This document shows positions 24,418 to 36,466 of a DNA stretch of 64,000 bases, piece by piece; positions within the stretch are counted from its first letter, which is position 1; each line of letters starts with the position of its first letter. The DNA is from Mycolicibacter sp. MU0102 (lineage in GTDB: Bacteria; Actinomycetota; Actinomycetes; Mycobacteriales; Mycobacteriaceae): positions 2,542,001-2,606,000 of the forward strand of contig NZ_OY726398.1 of the NCBI RefSeq assembly GCF_963378105.1, written 5' to 3'. The notes below the pieces were generated by a model. It was given only the letters and a program-made list of their open reading frames with translations, ran no database searches and was not told the origin of the DNA. A program made the position numbers and the translations under genes.

Positions 24418-25665
24418 TCAGCCGCGGTTGCTGTCGAGGAACGCCGCGATGGCGTCCACGATGCGGCTGGCCATCAACGTCTTGGAGCCCGACTCCAGGG
24501 CGGACTCGGTTCCGTCCGCGGCCAGCAGCCACCCGTCGTTGTGGTCGACCTCGAATGCCCGGCCGTCCCCGACGGCGTTGACCACCAACAGGTCGCATCC
24601 CTTGCGGCGCAGCTTCGCCCGGGCGTGGAACAGCACGTCGCCGTTCTCGTCGCCGGTCTCCGCGGCGAAGCCGACGATGGCCCGCATATTGGGCAGCTGA
24701 CCGTCGGTACGGGCACGCACCGCCCCGGCCAGCACGTCCTCGTTGCGGACCAGTTCTATGGTCGGCTCCCCCGCGTTGTCGGGGCCCTTCTTGATCTTGG
24801 CCTGCGCGACCCGCACCGGGCGGAAGTCGGCAACGGCGGCGGCCATCACCAGCACGTGCGCCTCTGGGGCGTGCTTGGACACCGCGTCATGCAGCTGTTG
24901 GGCCGAGCTGACGTGCACCACGTGGACGCCGGCCGGATCGATCAGGCCCGCAGTGTGCGCGGCGATCAGGGTGACCTCGGCACCGCGCTGGGCCGCCACC
25001 CGGGCTACGGCGTAGCCCTGCTTGCCCGAACTGCGGTTACCGATGAAGCGGACCGGGTCGATCGGCTCGCGGGTGCCGCCCGCGGTCACCAGGACCTTCT
25101 GCCCGGCCAGGTCGTGAGGCAACGCGTCGGCGCGCTCCAGCAGCAGCGACGCGAAGGTGTTGATCTCTTCGGCCTCGGGCAGCCGGCCGGGGCCGGTGTC
25201 GGCGCCAGTCAACCGGCCCGATGCGGGCTCAAGGACCACCGCGCCGCGTTCCCGCAGCGTCGCCACGTTGGCGACAGTGGCCGGATGCTGCCACATCTCG
25301 GTGTGCATGGCCGGGGCGAACAGCACCGGACAGCGGGCGGTGAGCAGGGTGGCGGTCAGCAGATCGTCGGCGCGACCGGCGACGGCGCGCGCCAACAGGT
25401 CGGCGGTGGCCGGTGCCACCACCACCAAGTCGGCCTGCTGGCCGATCGCCACATGGGGCACGCGAGGTACATCGTCGAAGACCCCGGTGTCGACCGGCTG
25501 ACCCGAGAGCGCCTCGAAGGTGGCGGCCCCGACAAAGCGCAGGGCGGACTCGGTCGGGACGACGCGAACCGAATGCCCGGCCTCGGCGAGCTGTCGGACG
25601 ACGGTGCACGCCTTATATGCGGCGATGCCCCCGGAGACACCGACGACGACCCGTTTCTGGCCCAC
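24418..25665 (-). CDS. coaBC: CoaBC: phosphopantothenoylcysteine decarboxylase/synthetase
   Basis: Bifunctional enzyme of coenzyme A synthesis, 415 aa. The N-terminal CoaC flavoprotein domain has GVSGGIAAYKA, the catalytic His region PHVAIGQQAD and FAPAMHTEMW. The C-terminal CoaB domain starts near residue 190 with VLVTAGGTREPIDPVRFIGN and has MAAAVADFRP and KIKKG. CoaB joins cysteine to phosphopantothenate; CoaC decarboxylates the product. The start is GTG 25665, 29 bases after the rpoZ stop. It belongs to the mihF–gmk–rpoZ–coaBC series. Confidence 0.96.
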   Translation of the reverse strand: MGQKRVVVGVSGGIAAYKACTVVRQLAEAGHSVRVVPTESALRFVGAATFEALSGQPVDTGVFDDVPRVPHVAIGQQADLVVVAPATADLLARAVAGRADDLLTATLLTARCPVLFAPAMHTEMWQHPATVANVATLRERGAVVLEPASGRLTGADTGPGRLPEAEEINTFASLLLERADALPHDLAGQKVLVTAGGTREPIDPVRFIGNRSSGKQGYAVARVAAQRGAEVTLIAAHTAGLIDPAGVHVVHVSSAQQLHDAVSKHAPEAHVLVMAAAVADFRPVRVAQAKIKKGPDNAGEPTIELVRNEDVLAGAVRARTDGQLPNMRAIVGFAAETGDENGDVLFHARAKLRRKGCDLLVVNAVGDGRAFEVDHNDGWLLAADGTESALESGSKTLMASRIVDAIAAFLDSNRG

Positions 25666-25694
25666 CGGTCTGACCCGTCCTGCCCGGCTCGGCG

Positions 25695-26015
25695 CTACTC
25701 GCCTTCGGTGTATTCGAGCAGGTCGCCGTGGATCTCGCGCAGCGCGATCGACAGCGGCTTCTCCTGCAGGCCGGGCTCGACCAGCGGCCCGACGTACTCG
25801 AGGATGCCCTCACCGAGCTGGTTGTAGTAATCGTTGATCTGGCGCGCCCGCTTGGCCGCGTAGATCACCAGCGCGTACTTGCTCGACGCGCGCTGCAGCA
25901 GCTCGTCGATGGGCGGGTTGGTGATGCCGAGAGGCGTGTCGTAACCGCCGATCGACGCCGGGTCGAACTCCTCGGCGTCGGTCGCCACGGCCGAGTCGGT
26001 CTGCGAGGTACTCAC
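25695..26015 (-). CDS. rpoZ: RNA polymerase omega subunit
   Basis: 106-aa subunit that helps assemble RNA polymerase by holding β'. The conserved core is LLQRASSKYALVIYAAKRAR followed by QINDYYNQLGEG; the C-terminal EKPLSIALREI segment is also typical. The N-terminal 25 residues are an acidic, Ser/Thr-rich extension, normal in mycobacteria. Start GTG 26015. Gene order gmk–rpoZ–coaBC is conserved in actinobacteria. Confidence 0.96.
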   Translation of the reverse strand: MSTSQTDSAVATDAEEFDPASIGGYDTPLGITNPPIDELLQRASSKYALVIYAAKRARQINDYYNQLGEGILEYVGPLVEPGLQEKPLSIALREIHGDLLEYTEGE

Positions 26016-26082
26016 TTAAGACAATCTCCTGAAGCTGTTTGACTGGGGGCGGGTCGCGCCTGCTGGTTGTTGTCCGGGTAAA

Positions 26083-26685
26083 TCAGACCGCGCCCGGTGC
26101 GGTATCCACCAGCAAGGATACCAATTCTGAGCAGGCTGTTTCCAATCGACTGTTGACCACGATGGCGTCGAAGTCTCCCTGTGCCGCCAACTCGGTGCGC
26201 GCGGTGGCCAATCGGCGTTCCATGACCTCGGCGGATTCGGTGCCGCGGCCGGCCAGTCTGGCCTGCAGCGTCTCCCAGTCCGGCGGGGCCAGAAACACCG
26301 TCACAGCCTCCGGAAGGGCCTTCTTGATGGCCCGGGCCCCGGCCAGGTCGACCTCGATCAGAACGGGCCGCCCGGAGCGGGTGGCCTCGACCACGGGAGC
26401 CGCCGGGGTACCTGAGCGCTGCAGGCCGCCGTGAATATCGGCCCACTCCAGCAGCTCATTTTTCTCAACTAGCCGGTCGAACTCGGCCGGCGAAACAAAT
26501 CGGTAGTCGATACCGTCCACCTCCCCGGGCCTGGGTGCCCGGGTGGTGGCCGACACACTGAAATACAGGTCCGGTACCTGCTCCCGCAGGCACCGGACCA
26601 CGCTCGACTTACCGACCGCGGATGGACCGGACAGCACTACAACGCGTCCCGCGTGCCCGCTGTCCGGTCCTCCACCGGTATTCAC
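26083..26685 (-). CDS. gmk: Guanylate kinase
   Basis: Phosphorylates GMP to GDP. The 200-aa protein has the P-loop LSGPSAVGKSSVV (18–30), the GMP-binding SATTRAPRPGEVDGIDY, and IEVDLAGARAIKK. The start ATG 26685 lies seven bases before the mihF stop on the same strand, so the genes are co-transcribed. Length is normal for the family. Confidence 0.96.
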   Translation of the reverse strand: MNTGGGPDSGHAGRVVVLSGPSAVGKSSVVRCLREQVPDLYFSVSATTRAPRPGEVDGIDYRFVSPAEFDRLVEKNELLEWADIHGGLQRSGTPAAPVVEATRSGRPVLIEVDLAGARAIKKALPEAVTVFLAPPDWETLQARLAGRGTESAEVMERRLATARTELAAQGDFDAIVVNSRLETACSELVSLLVDTAPGAV

Positions 26686-26692
26686 TGCCGGG

Positions 26693-27010
26693 TCAGGAGA
26701 AGTCGAACTTCTCCAGCAGCGCCTTGCGCTGCCGGTCGCCCAGGCCGCGCAGCCGGCGGGTGGGGGCGATCTCCAGCTCGGTCATGATCTCCTGCGCCTT
26801 GACCTTGCCGACCTTCGGCAACGCCTCCAGCAGCGCAGACACCTTCATCTTGCCAAGGACCTCGTCGGTCTCGGCGTCCTTGAGCACCTGCTTGAGATTG
26901 GTGCCGCCACGCTTCAGCCGGTCCTTGAGCTCCGCTCGGGCCCGACGTGCGGCCGCCGCCTTCTCCAACGCGGCGGCGCGCTGCTCGTCGGTCAACTGGG
27001 GAAGGGCCAC
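26693..27010 (-). CDS. mihF: Mycobacterial integration host factor
   Basis: 105-aa DNA-binding nucleoid protein specific to actinobacteria, needed for mycobacteriophage L5 integration and viability in M. smegmatis. Visible marks: N-terminal basic helix ALEKAAAARRARAELKDRLKRG, and the helix-two-turn-helix region LEALPKVGKVKAQEIMTELEI followed by RRLRGLGDRQR. GTG 27010 follows GGAGG. A 7-bp hairpin (27030–27046) sits in the leader just upstream of the ribosome-binding site. It heads the mihF–gmk–rpoZ–coaBC operon. Confidence 0.96.
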   Translation of the reverse strand: MALPQLTDEQRAAALEKAAAARRARAELKDRLKRGGTNLKQVLKDAETDEVLGKMKVSALLEALPKVGKVKAQEIMTELEIAPTRRLRGLGDRQRKALLEKFDFS

Positions 27011-27772
27011 GATTCCTCCGTCTCGTCATCATCGACAACGTCGATGTTTTCCTTGTCCCGGCCAGGTACTTCGGCCAGAGACGACGACCGTACCCACGCC
27101 GTCTGACGAAATCTAACCCCACCCCCCCGTTTCCGGCTACAAATGCCCAGCGTATGGGGTCTGGGCGCGGCGTCGTCCAACCCGCGTCGGCCGCCATCAC
27201 TCGGCCCGCCCCAGGTGAACCGCAATCTTCGGCGGACCAGCCCGGAAAACCGCCCTGAGCTCGACGTTTGCTGTTTTCTGCCGACGGGATGGGACGCCGC
27301 GCCATGGGCGCAGCGGTGGCCTTCTGGATGTGACTGGACATTCATGCCCATTGACTTCGCACCTCGCGGCGTGTCGGGCGTGTCGAGGGCAGATTCGGCC
27401 ACCCGACTCCATCGCCGCTCGGCTCCACCGCGACGAGGATCACCATCTTGACGCGGTGGCTGACCACCAGGTTCTGCCCCGAATTCGTCATGCCAGTGCG
27501 CGGGCGCCGCTGATTCGCCGGCAGACAGCCCCGGAGCCACCAACCCCACTTATTTCCATCCGAAGGCGCTTGCCTCGTGACAAGAAACGGAACCCAGCAA
27601 CCCGGTGGACTGACAGCAACTATTCAGGCAGTTTCTACATTTGCACGGTCGAAGCTGCGGGTTAGCCGCCTAATGTTCCGGCCAGGTGGGTGGTCCACCC
27701 GGGGGTGTTTATGGGGGGTATGACTATGAACATTTCCGCTGAATACCGTTTCGGTAGAGAAAGTGGGAATTG
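27011..27772. other. 762-base gap lacking the PE15/PPE20 genes
   Basis: Divergent region between mihF and the secreted repeat gene. It contains the mihF promoter and leader, a run of seven C residues near 27123, and a palindrome GGGTGG/CCACCC (27688–27700). In M. tuberculosis the pair PE15–PPE20 occupies this interval; no PE or PPE motif is visible here. Open frames on either strand in 27197–27665 are Arg/His/Pro-rich and have no ribosome-binding site or recognisable domain. Confidence 0.55.
27030..27046 (-). promoter_or_regulatory. Leader hairpin before mihF
   Basis: CATCGAC and GTCGATG form a perfect 7-bp stem with a three-base loop in the mRNA leader, about 20 bases before the start codon and upstream of the GGAGG. 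A -10 TAGATT lies further upstream on the minus strand (near 27113). The hairpin could stabilise the message or affect translation. Confidence 0.4.
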
Positions 27773-28207
27773 ATGGCGATGACGACAGTCGGCCGTGCTG
27801 GCCGGTGGGCTCTTGCGGCGTCCGCGGCGTTGGCCCTCGGCGTTTTCGGGATAGGCGCGGCCAGCGCCGATCCCCACGACGGAGTCACCGGTGGCGCCGG
27901 CAACAACGGCGGGGTGAATGTCAACATGGGGCCTTTCGGCGGCGGGATGAATACCGGCAACAACGGCGGCTTCAACATCGGCCCTAATGGAATCGGCACC
28001 GGCGGCGGTCAAAACAACAGCGCCAACGTCAACATGGGGCCGTTCGGCGGCGGGATGAATGTCGGCCGAAACGGCGGCTTCAACTTCGGCCCTAATGGAA
28101 TCGGCGCCGGCGGCGGCCAGAACAATAGCGCCAACGTCAACATGGGCCCCTTCGGCGGCGGTTACAACGCCAACACCGGTGGGGGCGTCAACTTCGGCGG
28201 CCGGTAA
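27773..28207 (+). CDS. Secreted Asn/Gly repeat protein with 36-residue repeats
   Basis: About 144 aa. A clear signal peptide (about 32 residues, ending ASADPHDG) leads into a chain made almost only of Gly, Asn and a few hydrophobics. Two full 36-residue repeats and a partial third start with NVNMGPFGGGMN and contain GGFN, GPNGIG and GGGQNNSA. The DNA repeats are 108 bases (27917–28024, 28025–28132, then partial from 28133). There is no cysteine. Regular Asn and Gln ladders suggest a β-rich or amyloid-like surface protein, but it is not a curlin or PE_PGRS by motif. The start could be TTG 27770, ATG 27773 or ATG 27779. A strong hairpin follows. Confidence 0.8.
   Translation: MAMTTVGRAGRWALAASAALALGVFGIGAASADPHDGVTGGAGNNGGVNVNMGPFGGGMNTGNNGGFNIGPNGIGTGGGQNNSANVNMGPFGGGMNVGRNGGFNFGPNGIGAGGGQNNSANVNMGPFGGGYNANTGGGVNFGGR
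27917..28177 (+). repeat. 108-bp in-frame tandem repeat
   Basis: Two complete 108-base units and the first 45 or so bases of a third, all in frame. Unit 1 is 27917–28024 and unit 2 is 28025–28132. The units differ at a small number of positions, most of them silent, so protein selection has kept the repeat while the DNA drifted. Confidence 0.85.
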
Positions 28208-28216
28208 CCGGCAATC

Positions 28217-28262
28217 CAGGGCCTGCGTGGGCGCCCCAAACGGGCAGCCCACGCAGGCCCTG
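28217..28262 (+). terminator. Long hairpin terminator after the repeat protein
   Basis: Perfect 16-bp inverted repeat (28217–28232 and 28247–28262; arms begin CAGGGCCTGC) with a 14-base loop, beginning nine bases after the stop codon. No T-run follows, as is common for mycobacterial terminators. Confidence 0.8.
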
Positions 28263-28327
28263 TTGCGTCGAGTGGGACTGTGACGACGTGACACGCCGCT
28301 TTGGCCTAGCCAAAGTCACGCTCGGAG

Positions 28328-28355
28328 AAAAAGTGTGTGGCTCGGCAGGCCGAGT
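28328..28355 (-). terminator. Terminator of the pyr operon
   Basis: On the minus strand, downstream of pyrF, CTCGG/CCGAG forms a short stem (28341–28354) followed after CACACAC-like sequence by TTTTT (28332–28328). Its position, 24–50 bases after the pyrF stop, suits the end of the pyrimidine operon. Confidence 0.5.
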
Positions 28356-28377
28356 GTGATCTCGCTAGGTCCGGGAG

Positions 28378-29213
28378 CTATCCCGCAGCGGCCAAGTAGG
28401 CCACGGTGTCCCGCAGCCGCTCCGCCGCGGCACGCAGCGCACCCGTGTCCGGGCCGGCCCGCAGCACCTCACGCGAGACCGCCGGCAGCAACGTGCCCGC
28501 AGCGGCCCCTCCGAGCCCGGCAAGGGCCTCTGGGCGCCCTCCCTGGGCGCCAACACCCGGCACCAGCACCGGGCCGCCCAGGGCACTCAGATCGGGCACC
28601 TCACGCAGCGTGGCGCCCACCACCACTCCGATCGAACCCAGGCCAGCCGCATTCTCGGCCCGATTGACTTCGGCGGCGGCGTCGACGATCGCCTGCGCCA
28701 CGGTGCGGCCGTCGGCGTCCTGGGCACGCTGCACGCTCGCGCCCTCCGGGTTGGAGGTGGCCGCCAACACGAACACACCCCGCTGATGCTGTGCGGCAGT
28801 CTCCAGCAGCGGCTGCAGTGACCCGAAGCCCAGGTAGGGCGAGGCCGTCACCGCATCGGCGGCCAACGGCGACGGTCCGGCCCAGGCGGCGGCGTAGGCG
28901 GCCATGGTCGAGCCGATGTCGCCGCGCTTGGCGTCGGCCAGCACCAGCACACCGGCCTCGCGCAGCGCCGCGATGGTGCGCTCCAGCACGGCGAAGCCGG
29001 CCGACCCGTACGCCTCGAAGAACGCCACCTGCGGCTTGACCACGGCGAACCCGGCGAACGCCGCCACGCACGTTTCGCTGAACGCCGCCAGCCCGTCCGG
29101 CGTCGCGGGCAAGCCCCACGAGGCCAGCAGTTCGGGGTGCGGATCGATGCCCAGACACAGCGGCCCGCGGGCCGCCGTCGCTTCGGCCAGGCGTGCGCCG
29201 AACCCCGGGATCA

Positions 29214-29214
<1 letters not shown>
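28378..29214 (-). CDS. pyrF: Orotidine 5'-phosphate decarboxylase
   Basis: Last step of UMP synthesis. The 278-aa protein is the longer (type 2) form used by mycobacteria; M. tuberculosis PyrF is 274 aa. Motifs: PLCLGIDPHPELL, the catalytic LVLADAKRGDIGSTM, ATSNPEG, and VLVPGVGAQGG near the phosphate site. GTG 29214 shares one base with the carB stop (TAGTG), so translation is coupled. A longer frame to 29508 only shadows carB. It is the last gene of the operon, before a terminator. Confidence 0.96.
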
Positions 29215-32554
<3,340 letters not shown>

Positions 32555-32555
<1 letters not shown>

Positions 32556-33676
32556 TACTTCTCCCCTGCCATCAGGTCGACGAACTGGTCGAACAGGTAT
32601 TCCGCGTCGTGCGGTCCGGCCGCGGCCTCCGGGTGGTACTGCACCGAGAACGCCCGGCCGTCGGCGAGCTTGACGCCCTCGACGACTCCGTCGTTGGCGC
32701 AGGTGTGGCTGACCACGGCCGGGCCGAAGTCGGTGTCAAAGCGCTGGCCTGCTTCGCCTTCCAGGGCGAAGCCGTGGTTCTGCGCGGTCACCGCCACCCG
32801 GCCGGTGGCGTGGTCGATCACCGGGATGTTGATGCCGCGGTGACCGAACGTCATCTTGTAGGTGTTCAGGCCCAGCGCCCGGCCCAGGATCTGGTTTCCG
32901 AAACAGATTCCGAACAGCGGGATTCCGGCACCGAGCACCTCACGGGTCAACGCCACCATCGCCTCTGCGGTGGCCGGGTCCCCGGGCCCGTTGGACAGGA
33001 ACACCCCGTCTGGCTTCAGGTCGGCGATCTGCGCGAAGTCCACCGACGACGGCAGCACGTGGCTGCGGATTCCGCGCCGCGAGAAGTTGCGTGGCGTGTT
33101 GGTCTTGATGCCCAGGTCCAGCGCGGCGATGGTGAAGCGGTGTGCACCCTCGGGTTCCACCACATATCCCGCGTCAGTGCTGACCTGGCCGGCGAGGTCG
33201 GCGCCGAGCATCGACGGCTGCTCGCGGACCCGGGTCACCAACTCATCCGGTGATGCCAGCGCGTCACCGGAGAACACCCCGGCCTTCATCGAGCCGTGAT
33301 TGCGCAGGTGGCGCACGATGGTCCGGGTGTCAACCCCGGCGATACCGACGATGCCCTGGCGTACCAGCTCGTCGTCGAGAGTTCCGGTGGCCCGCCAGTT
33401 CGACGCCCGCGGCGAAGGGTCGCGCACCACATAGCCCGCCACCCAGATCTTTTCGTCGCGGCTCTCCCCGTCCTCGCGGTTCCAGCCGGTGTTGCCGATC
33501 TGCGGGGCGGTGGCCACCACGATCTGCCGGTGATAACTGGGGTCGGTCAGGGTCTCCTGGTAGCCGGACATCCCGGTGGAGAACACCGCCTCACCCAGGG
33601 TCTGTCCCACAGCCCCGAACGGTGTTCCGGTGAACGTCCGGCCGTCCTCGAGAACCAGCACCGCTCGCGAGTTCAT
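32555..33676 (-). CDS. carA: Carbamoyl-phosphate synthase small subunit
   Basis: 373-aa glutaminase subunit. The N-terminal half has VLEDGRTFTGTPFGA and ETLTDPSYHRQIV; the C-terminal class I glutamine amidotransferase has the nucleophile in FGICFGNQILGRALG and the His/Glu in SVQYHPEA. It hydrolyses glutamine and channels ammonia to CarB. ATG 33676 overlaps the stop of the Rv1382-like gene by ATGA; the nine-residue Arg-rich upstream extension is rejected. Confidence 0.97.
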
Positions 33677-34200
33677 CTGTCGTCTTCCTCTTCTTCTAAC
33701 CAACGGCTGTGCTCAGCGCGGTCGTCCGCGCGGAAGCCGGTGTCTATCTCGGTGCCCGACGGCAGTTGCCAGCGGATCGCCAGCACTCCGTCGTAGGGTC
33801 GGGTGGGGAATGAAGGAATAGTGCGCCCGGCGATGCCGCGTTCGGTGCGGATCGCGATCACCGTCTCCTGAGGGATCCAGATCGGCCGGGCGCCGCTGCG
33901 CTGCACCATGATTCCCTCGGGGTAGCGGGTCAGCACCGCCTTGGTGCGATAGCCCAGGTCGCCGACCACTACCCGGTCGTTCCACTTCGGTGCCAGCGTG
34001 CAGCCCAGGTACTGCCCGCGGGTGGCCGCCACGGTTGGCGACCCCACCGTGTCGGGCACCATCGGCAGTGTCCCGATCAGGGCGTCCTGCAGCTGGCCGC
34101 GGCGTCGCCAGCCGCGCATCATCAGCCGGATCACCACGCCGATCAGCACCACCAGCAGAAAAGCGAAGACCAGCGAGCCGATCAACGTGGGGGTGTTCAT
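33673..34200 (-). CDS. Rv1382-like single-pass membrane protein
   Basis: 175 aa. One N-terminal transmembrane helix (about 7–27, LIGSLVFAFLLVVLIGVVIRL) followed by a basic stretch and a cytosolic β-rich domain (about 50–165) that resembles PH-like domains of mycobacterial membrane proteins. It sits between pyrC and carA, overlapping both by ATGA, so it is firmly part of the pyrimidine operon, as in M. tuberculosis. No enzymatic motif is visible; its link to pyrimidine synthesis is unknown. Confidence 0.85.
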   Translation of the reverse strand: MNTPTLIGSLVFAFLLVVLIGVVIRLMMRGWRRRGQLQDALIGTLPMVPDTVGSPTVAATRGQYLGCTLAPKWNDRVVVGDLGYRTKAVLTRYPEGIMVQRSGARPIWIPQETVIAIRTERGIAGRTIPSFPTRPYDGVLAIRWQLPSGTEIDTGFRADDRAEHSRWLEEEEDDR

Positions 34201-35489
34201 GCCGGGCTCTTCCCGTCCCGAGCGGTGATCCGGCCACGCAGCAGGGTCGCGGTGACGGTCGCGGGCAGCGTCATCTCTTCATAGGGGGTGTTGTCCGAGC
34301 GGCTGGCCAGCTGCGCGCCGGTGACCACCCAGGTGGTGTCGGGATCGATGACCGTCAGGTTGGCCGGCTCGCCCACCTCCAGCGGACGGCCCTGGTCGGG
34401 CAGGCCGACGATCTGGGCCGGCCGCTCGCTCATCACTCGGGCCACGTCGCGCCAGGTCAACAGGCCGGTCTGCACCATGGTGGCCACGACCACCGACAGC
34501 GCGGTCTGCAGGCCCAGCATCCCGGGCCGAGCGACCGAAAACTCGCAGCACTTCTCGTGTTCGGCGTGCGGGGCGTGATCGGTAGCCACGCAATCGATCA
34601 CGCCGTCGGCCAGGGCGCGGCGCAGGGCGACTGTGTCACTGGCCTCGCGCAGCGGCGGGTTGACCCGGTTCATTCCGTCGTAGTCGGCGAGCCGGCTGTC
34701 GTCGAGCATCAGATGATGCGGGGTGACTTCGGCAGTGACTGAGATACCTTGCGCCTTAGCCCATTTGAGGAGCTCGACCGTCCCAGCGGTGGAAGCATGG
34801 CAGATGTGCAGTCGGGCGCCGGCGTCGCGGGCCAGCAGGACATCCCGGGCCACGATCGACTCTTCGGCGACGCGCGGCCAGCCGGCCAGGCCCAGCCGGG
34901 CGGCGTTGGGCCCCTCGTGAGCGACCGAGCCGACAGTCAGGCGCGGCTCCTCGGCGTGCTGGGCGATCAACACCCCCAGCCCGGTCGCGTACTCCAGCGC
35001 GCGTCGCATCACCAGCGGGTGGTCCACACAGACACCGTCGTCGGAGAACATCCGAACACCGGCGGTACCGGCGGCCATCATGCCCATCTCGGTCAGCTGC
35101 GTGCCGCCCAGTCCGACCGTGACAGCGCCGACCGGATGCACGTCGACCAGGCCGATCTGCTGTCCGCGTTGCCAAACATGGTCGGTGACCACCGGAGAGT
35201 CGGCTACCGGATCGGTGTTGGCCATCGCGAACACCGCGGTGTAGCCGCCCAGGGCCGCCGCCGCCGAGCCGGTTTCGATGTCCTCGGCGTATTCACGTCC
35301 CGGTTCACGCAGATGGGTGTGCAGGTCGACGAAACCCGGCAGCAACACCTGCCCGGGCGCGTCAATCACCTCGCACTCATCCGGTGCCGACAGACCGGTA
35401 CCGATCTGGGCGATCTGGCCGTCTTCCACCAGGACATCGACCTGGTCGCCTTCGCCGTAGCACCGCACTCCGCGAATCAGCACGCTCAC
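34197..35489 (-). CDS. pyrC: Dihydroorotase
   Basis: 430-aa zinc amidohydrolase that closes carbamoyl aspartate to dihydroorotate. Motifs: VDLHTHLREPG (zinc ligands near residue 58), a carbamylatable-Lys region, ICHASTAGTVELL and VATDHAPHAEHEK (catalytic Asp). It starts with GTG 35489, which overlaps the pyrB stop by GTGA, and ends inside the start of the Rv1382-like gene. This is the class I, bacterial stand-alone form. Confidence 0.96.
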   Translation of the reverse strand: MSVLIRGVRCYGEGDQVDVLVEDGQIAQIGTGLSAPDECEVIDAPGQVLLPGFVDLHTHLREPGREYAEDIETGSAAAALGGYTAVFAMANTDPVADSPVVTDHVWQRGQQIGLVDVHPVGAVTVGLGGTQLTEMGMMAAGTAGVRMFSDDGVCVDHPLVMRRALEYATGLGVLIAQHAEEPRLTVGSVAHEGPNAARLGLAGWPRVAEESIVARDVLLARDAGARLHICHASTAGTVELLKWAKAQGISVTAEVTPHHLMLDDSRLADYDGMNRVNPPLREASDTVALRRALADGVIDCVATDHAPHAEHEKCCEFSVARPGMLGLQTALSVVVATMVQTGLLTWRDVARVMSERPAQIVGLPDQGRPLEVGEPANLTVIDPDTTWVVTGAQLASRSDNTPYEEMTLPATVTATLLRGRITARDGKSPA

Positions 35490-36466
35490 AGCGCTGCTTC
35501 CTCTCCCGCCGACCCCGAATCTCCCGTCGATTCGCTACCCACCAACAGATGGAACAGCACCGCCATGCGCACATGTACACCGTTGGAAACCTGTTGCAGC
35601 ACCGCGGATTGCGACGAGTCAGCTACCGACGAGGAGATCTCCATGCCGCGCAGCATCGGACCGGGGTGCAGCACCACCGCGTGCTCGGGCAGCATCGCCC
35701 GGCGCTTCTCGCTCAATCCGTAACGCACCGAGTACTCCCGCGTCGACGGGAAGAATCCGCCGGTCATCCGTTCGGCTTGCACCCGCAGCATCAGCACCGC
35801 GTCGGCAGCCGGCAACTCGGCGTCGAGGTCATGCGAGACCGTCACCGGCCAGTCGGCCACCCCGACCGGCAGCAAGGTCGGTGGGGCCACCAGCACCACC
35901 TCGGCGCCCAGGGTCGACAGCAGGCTCACGTTGGAGCGGGCCACCCGGCTGTGCACGATGTCGCCGACGATGACGACGCGGCGGCCCTCGATGCCGCCGA
36001 GGCGCTGGCGCAACGTCAGCGCGTCCAGCAACGCCTGGGTGGGGTGCTCGTGGGTGCCGTCACCGGCGTTGATCACCGCGGGACCGCCGTCTTCAGCGGC
36101 TCCAGTCCATTCGGAGAGCAGGTGTGCCGCACCCGAAGCCGGGTGCCGGATGATCAGCGCGTCGGCGCCGGCGGCCCGCAGGGTGAACGCGGTGTCGCGC
36201 AGCGACTCCCCCTTGTTGACCGAGGATCCCGACGCGGACACGTTGATCACGTCGGCGCTCATCCACTTGCCGGCTACCTCGAAGGAGACCCGGGTCCGGG
36301 TGGAATTCTCGTAGAACATGGTGATCACGGTGCGCCCGCGCAGGGTGGGCAGCTTCTTGACCTCACGCCCCACCAGCGCCTGAGCGAAGCGGTCGGCGTC
36401 GTCGAGGATCGCGGTGGCCTCATCACGGCTCAAGTCGCCGGCTGCCAACAGATGCCTGGTGCTCAT
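35486..36466 (-). CDS. pyrB: Aspartate carbamoyltransferase catalytic subunit
   Basis: Joins carbamoyl phosphate and aspartate. The 326-aa chain has the carbamoyl-phosphate motif FYENSTRTRVSFE (about 52–64), the HPTQALLDALTL loop, and VLHPGPMLRG. There is no pyrI regulatory subunit nearby, consistent with mycobacteria. Start ATG 36466 overlaps the pyrR stop, and its own stop overlaps the pyrC start. Confidence 0.97.
   Translation of the reverse strand: MSTRHLLAAGDLSRDEATAILDDADRFAQALVGREVKKLPTLRGRTVITMFYENSTRTRVSFEVAGKWMSADVINVSASGSSVNKGESLRDTAFTLRAAGADALIIRHPASGAAHLLSEWTGAAEDGGPAVINAGDGTHEHPTQALLDALTLRQRLGGIEGRRVVIVGDIVHSRVARSNVSLLSTLGAEVVLVAPPTLLPVGVADWPVTVSHDLDAELPAADAVLMLRVQAERMTGGFFPSTREYSVRYGLSEKRRAMLPEHAVVLHPGPMLRGMEISSSVADSSQSAVLQQVSNGVHVRMAVLFHLLVGSESTGDSGSAGEEAAL

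Noticed and set aside
27330..27665. 111-codon plus-strand ORF in the mihF gap
   Set aside because: Composition is Arg/His/Pro-rich with no domain, no ribosome-binding site, and other frames are equally open; not supported as a gene.
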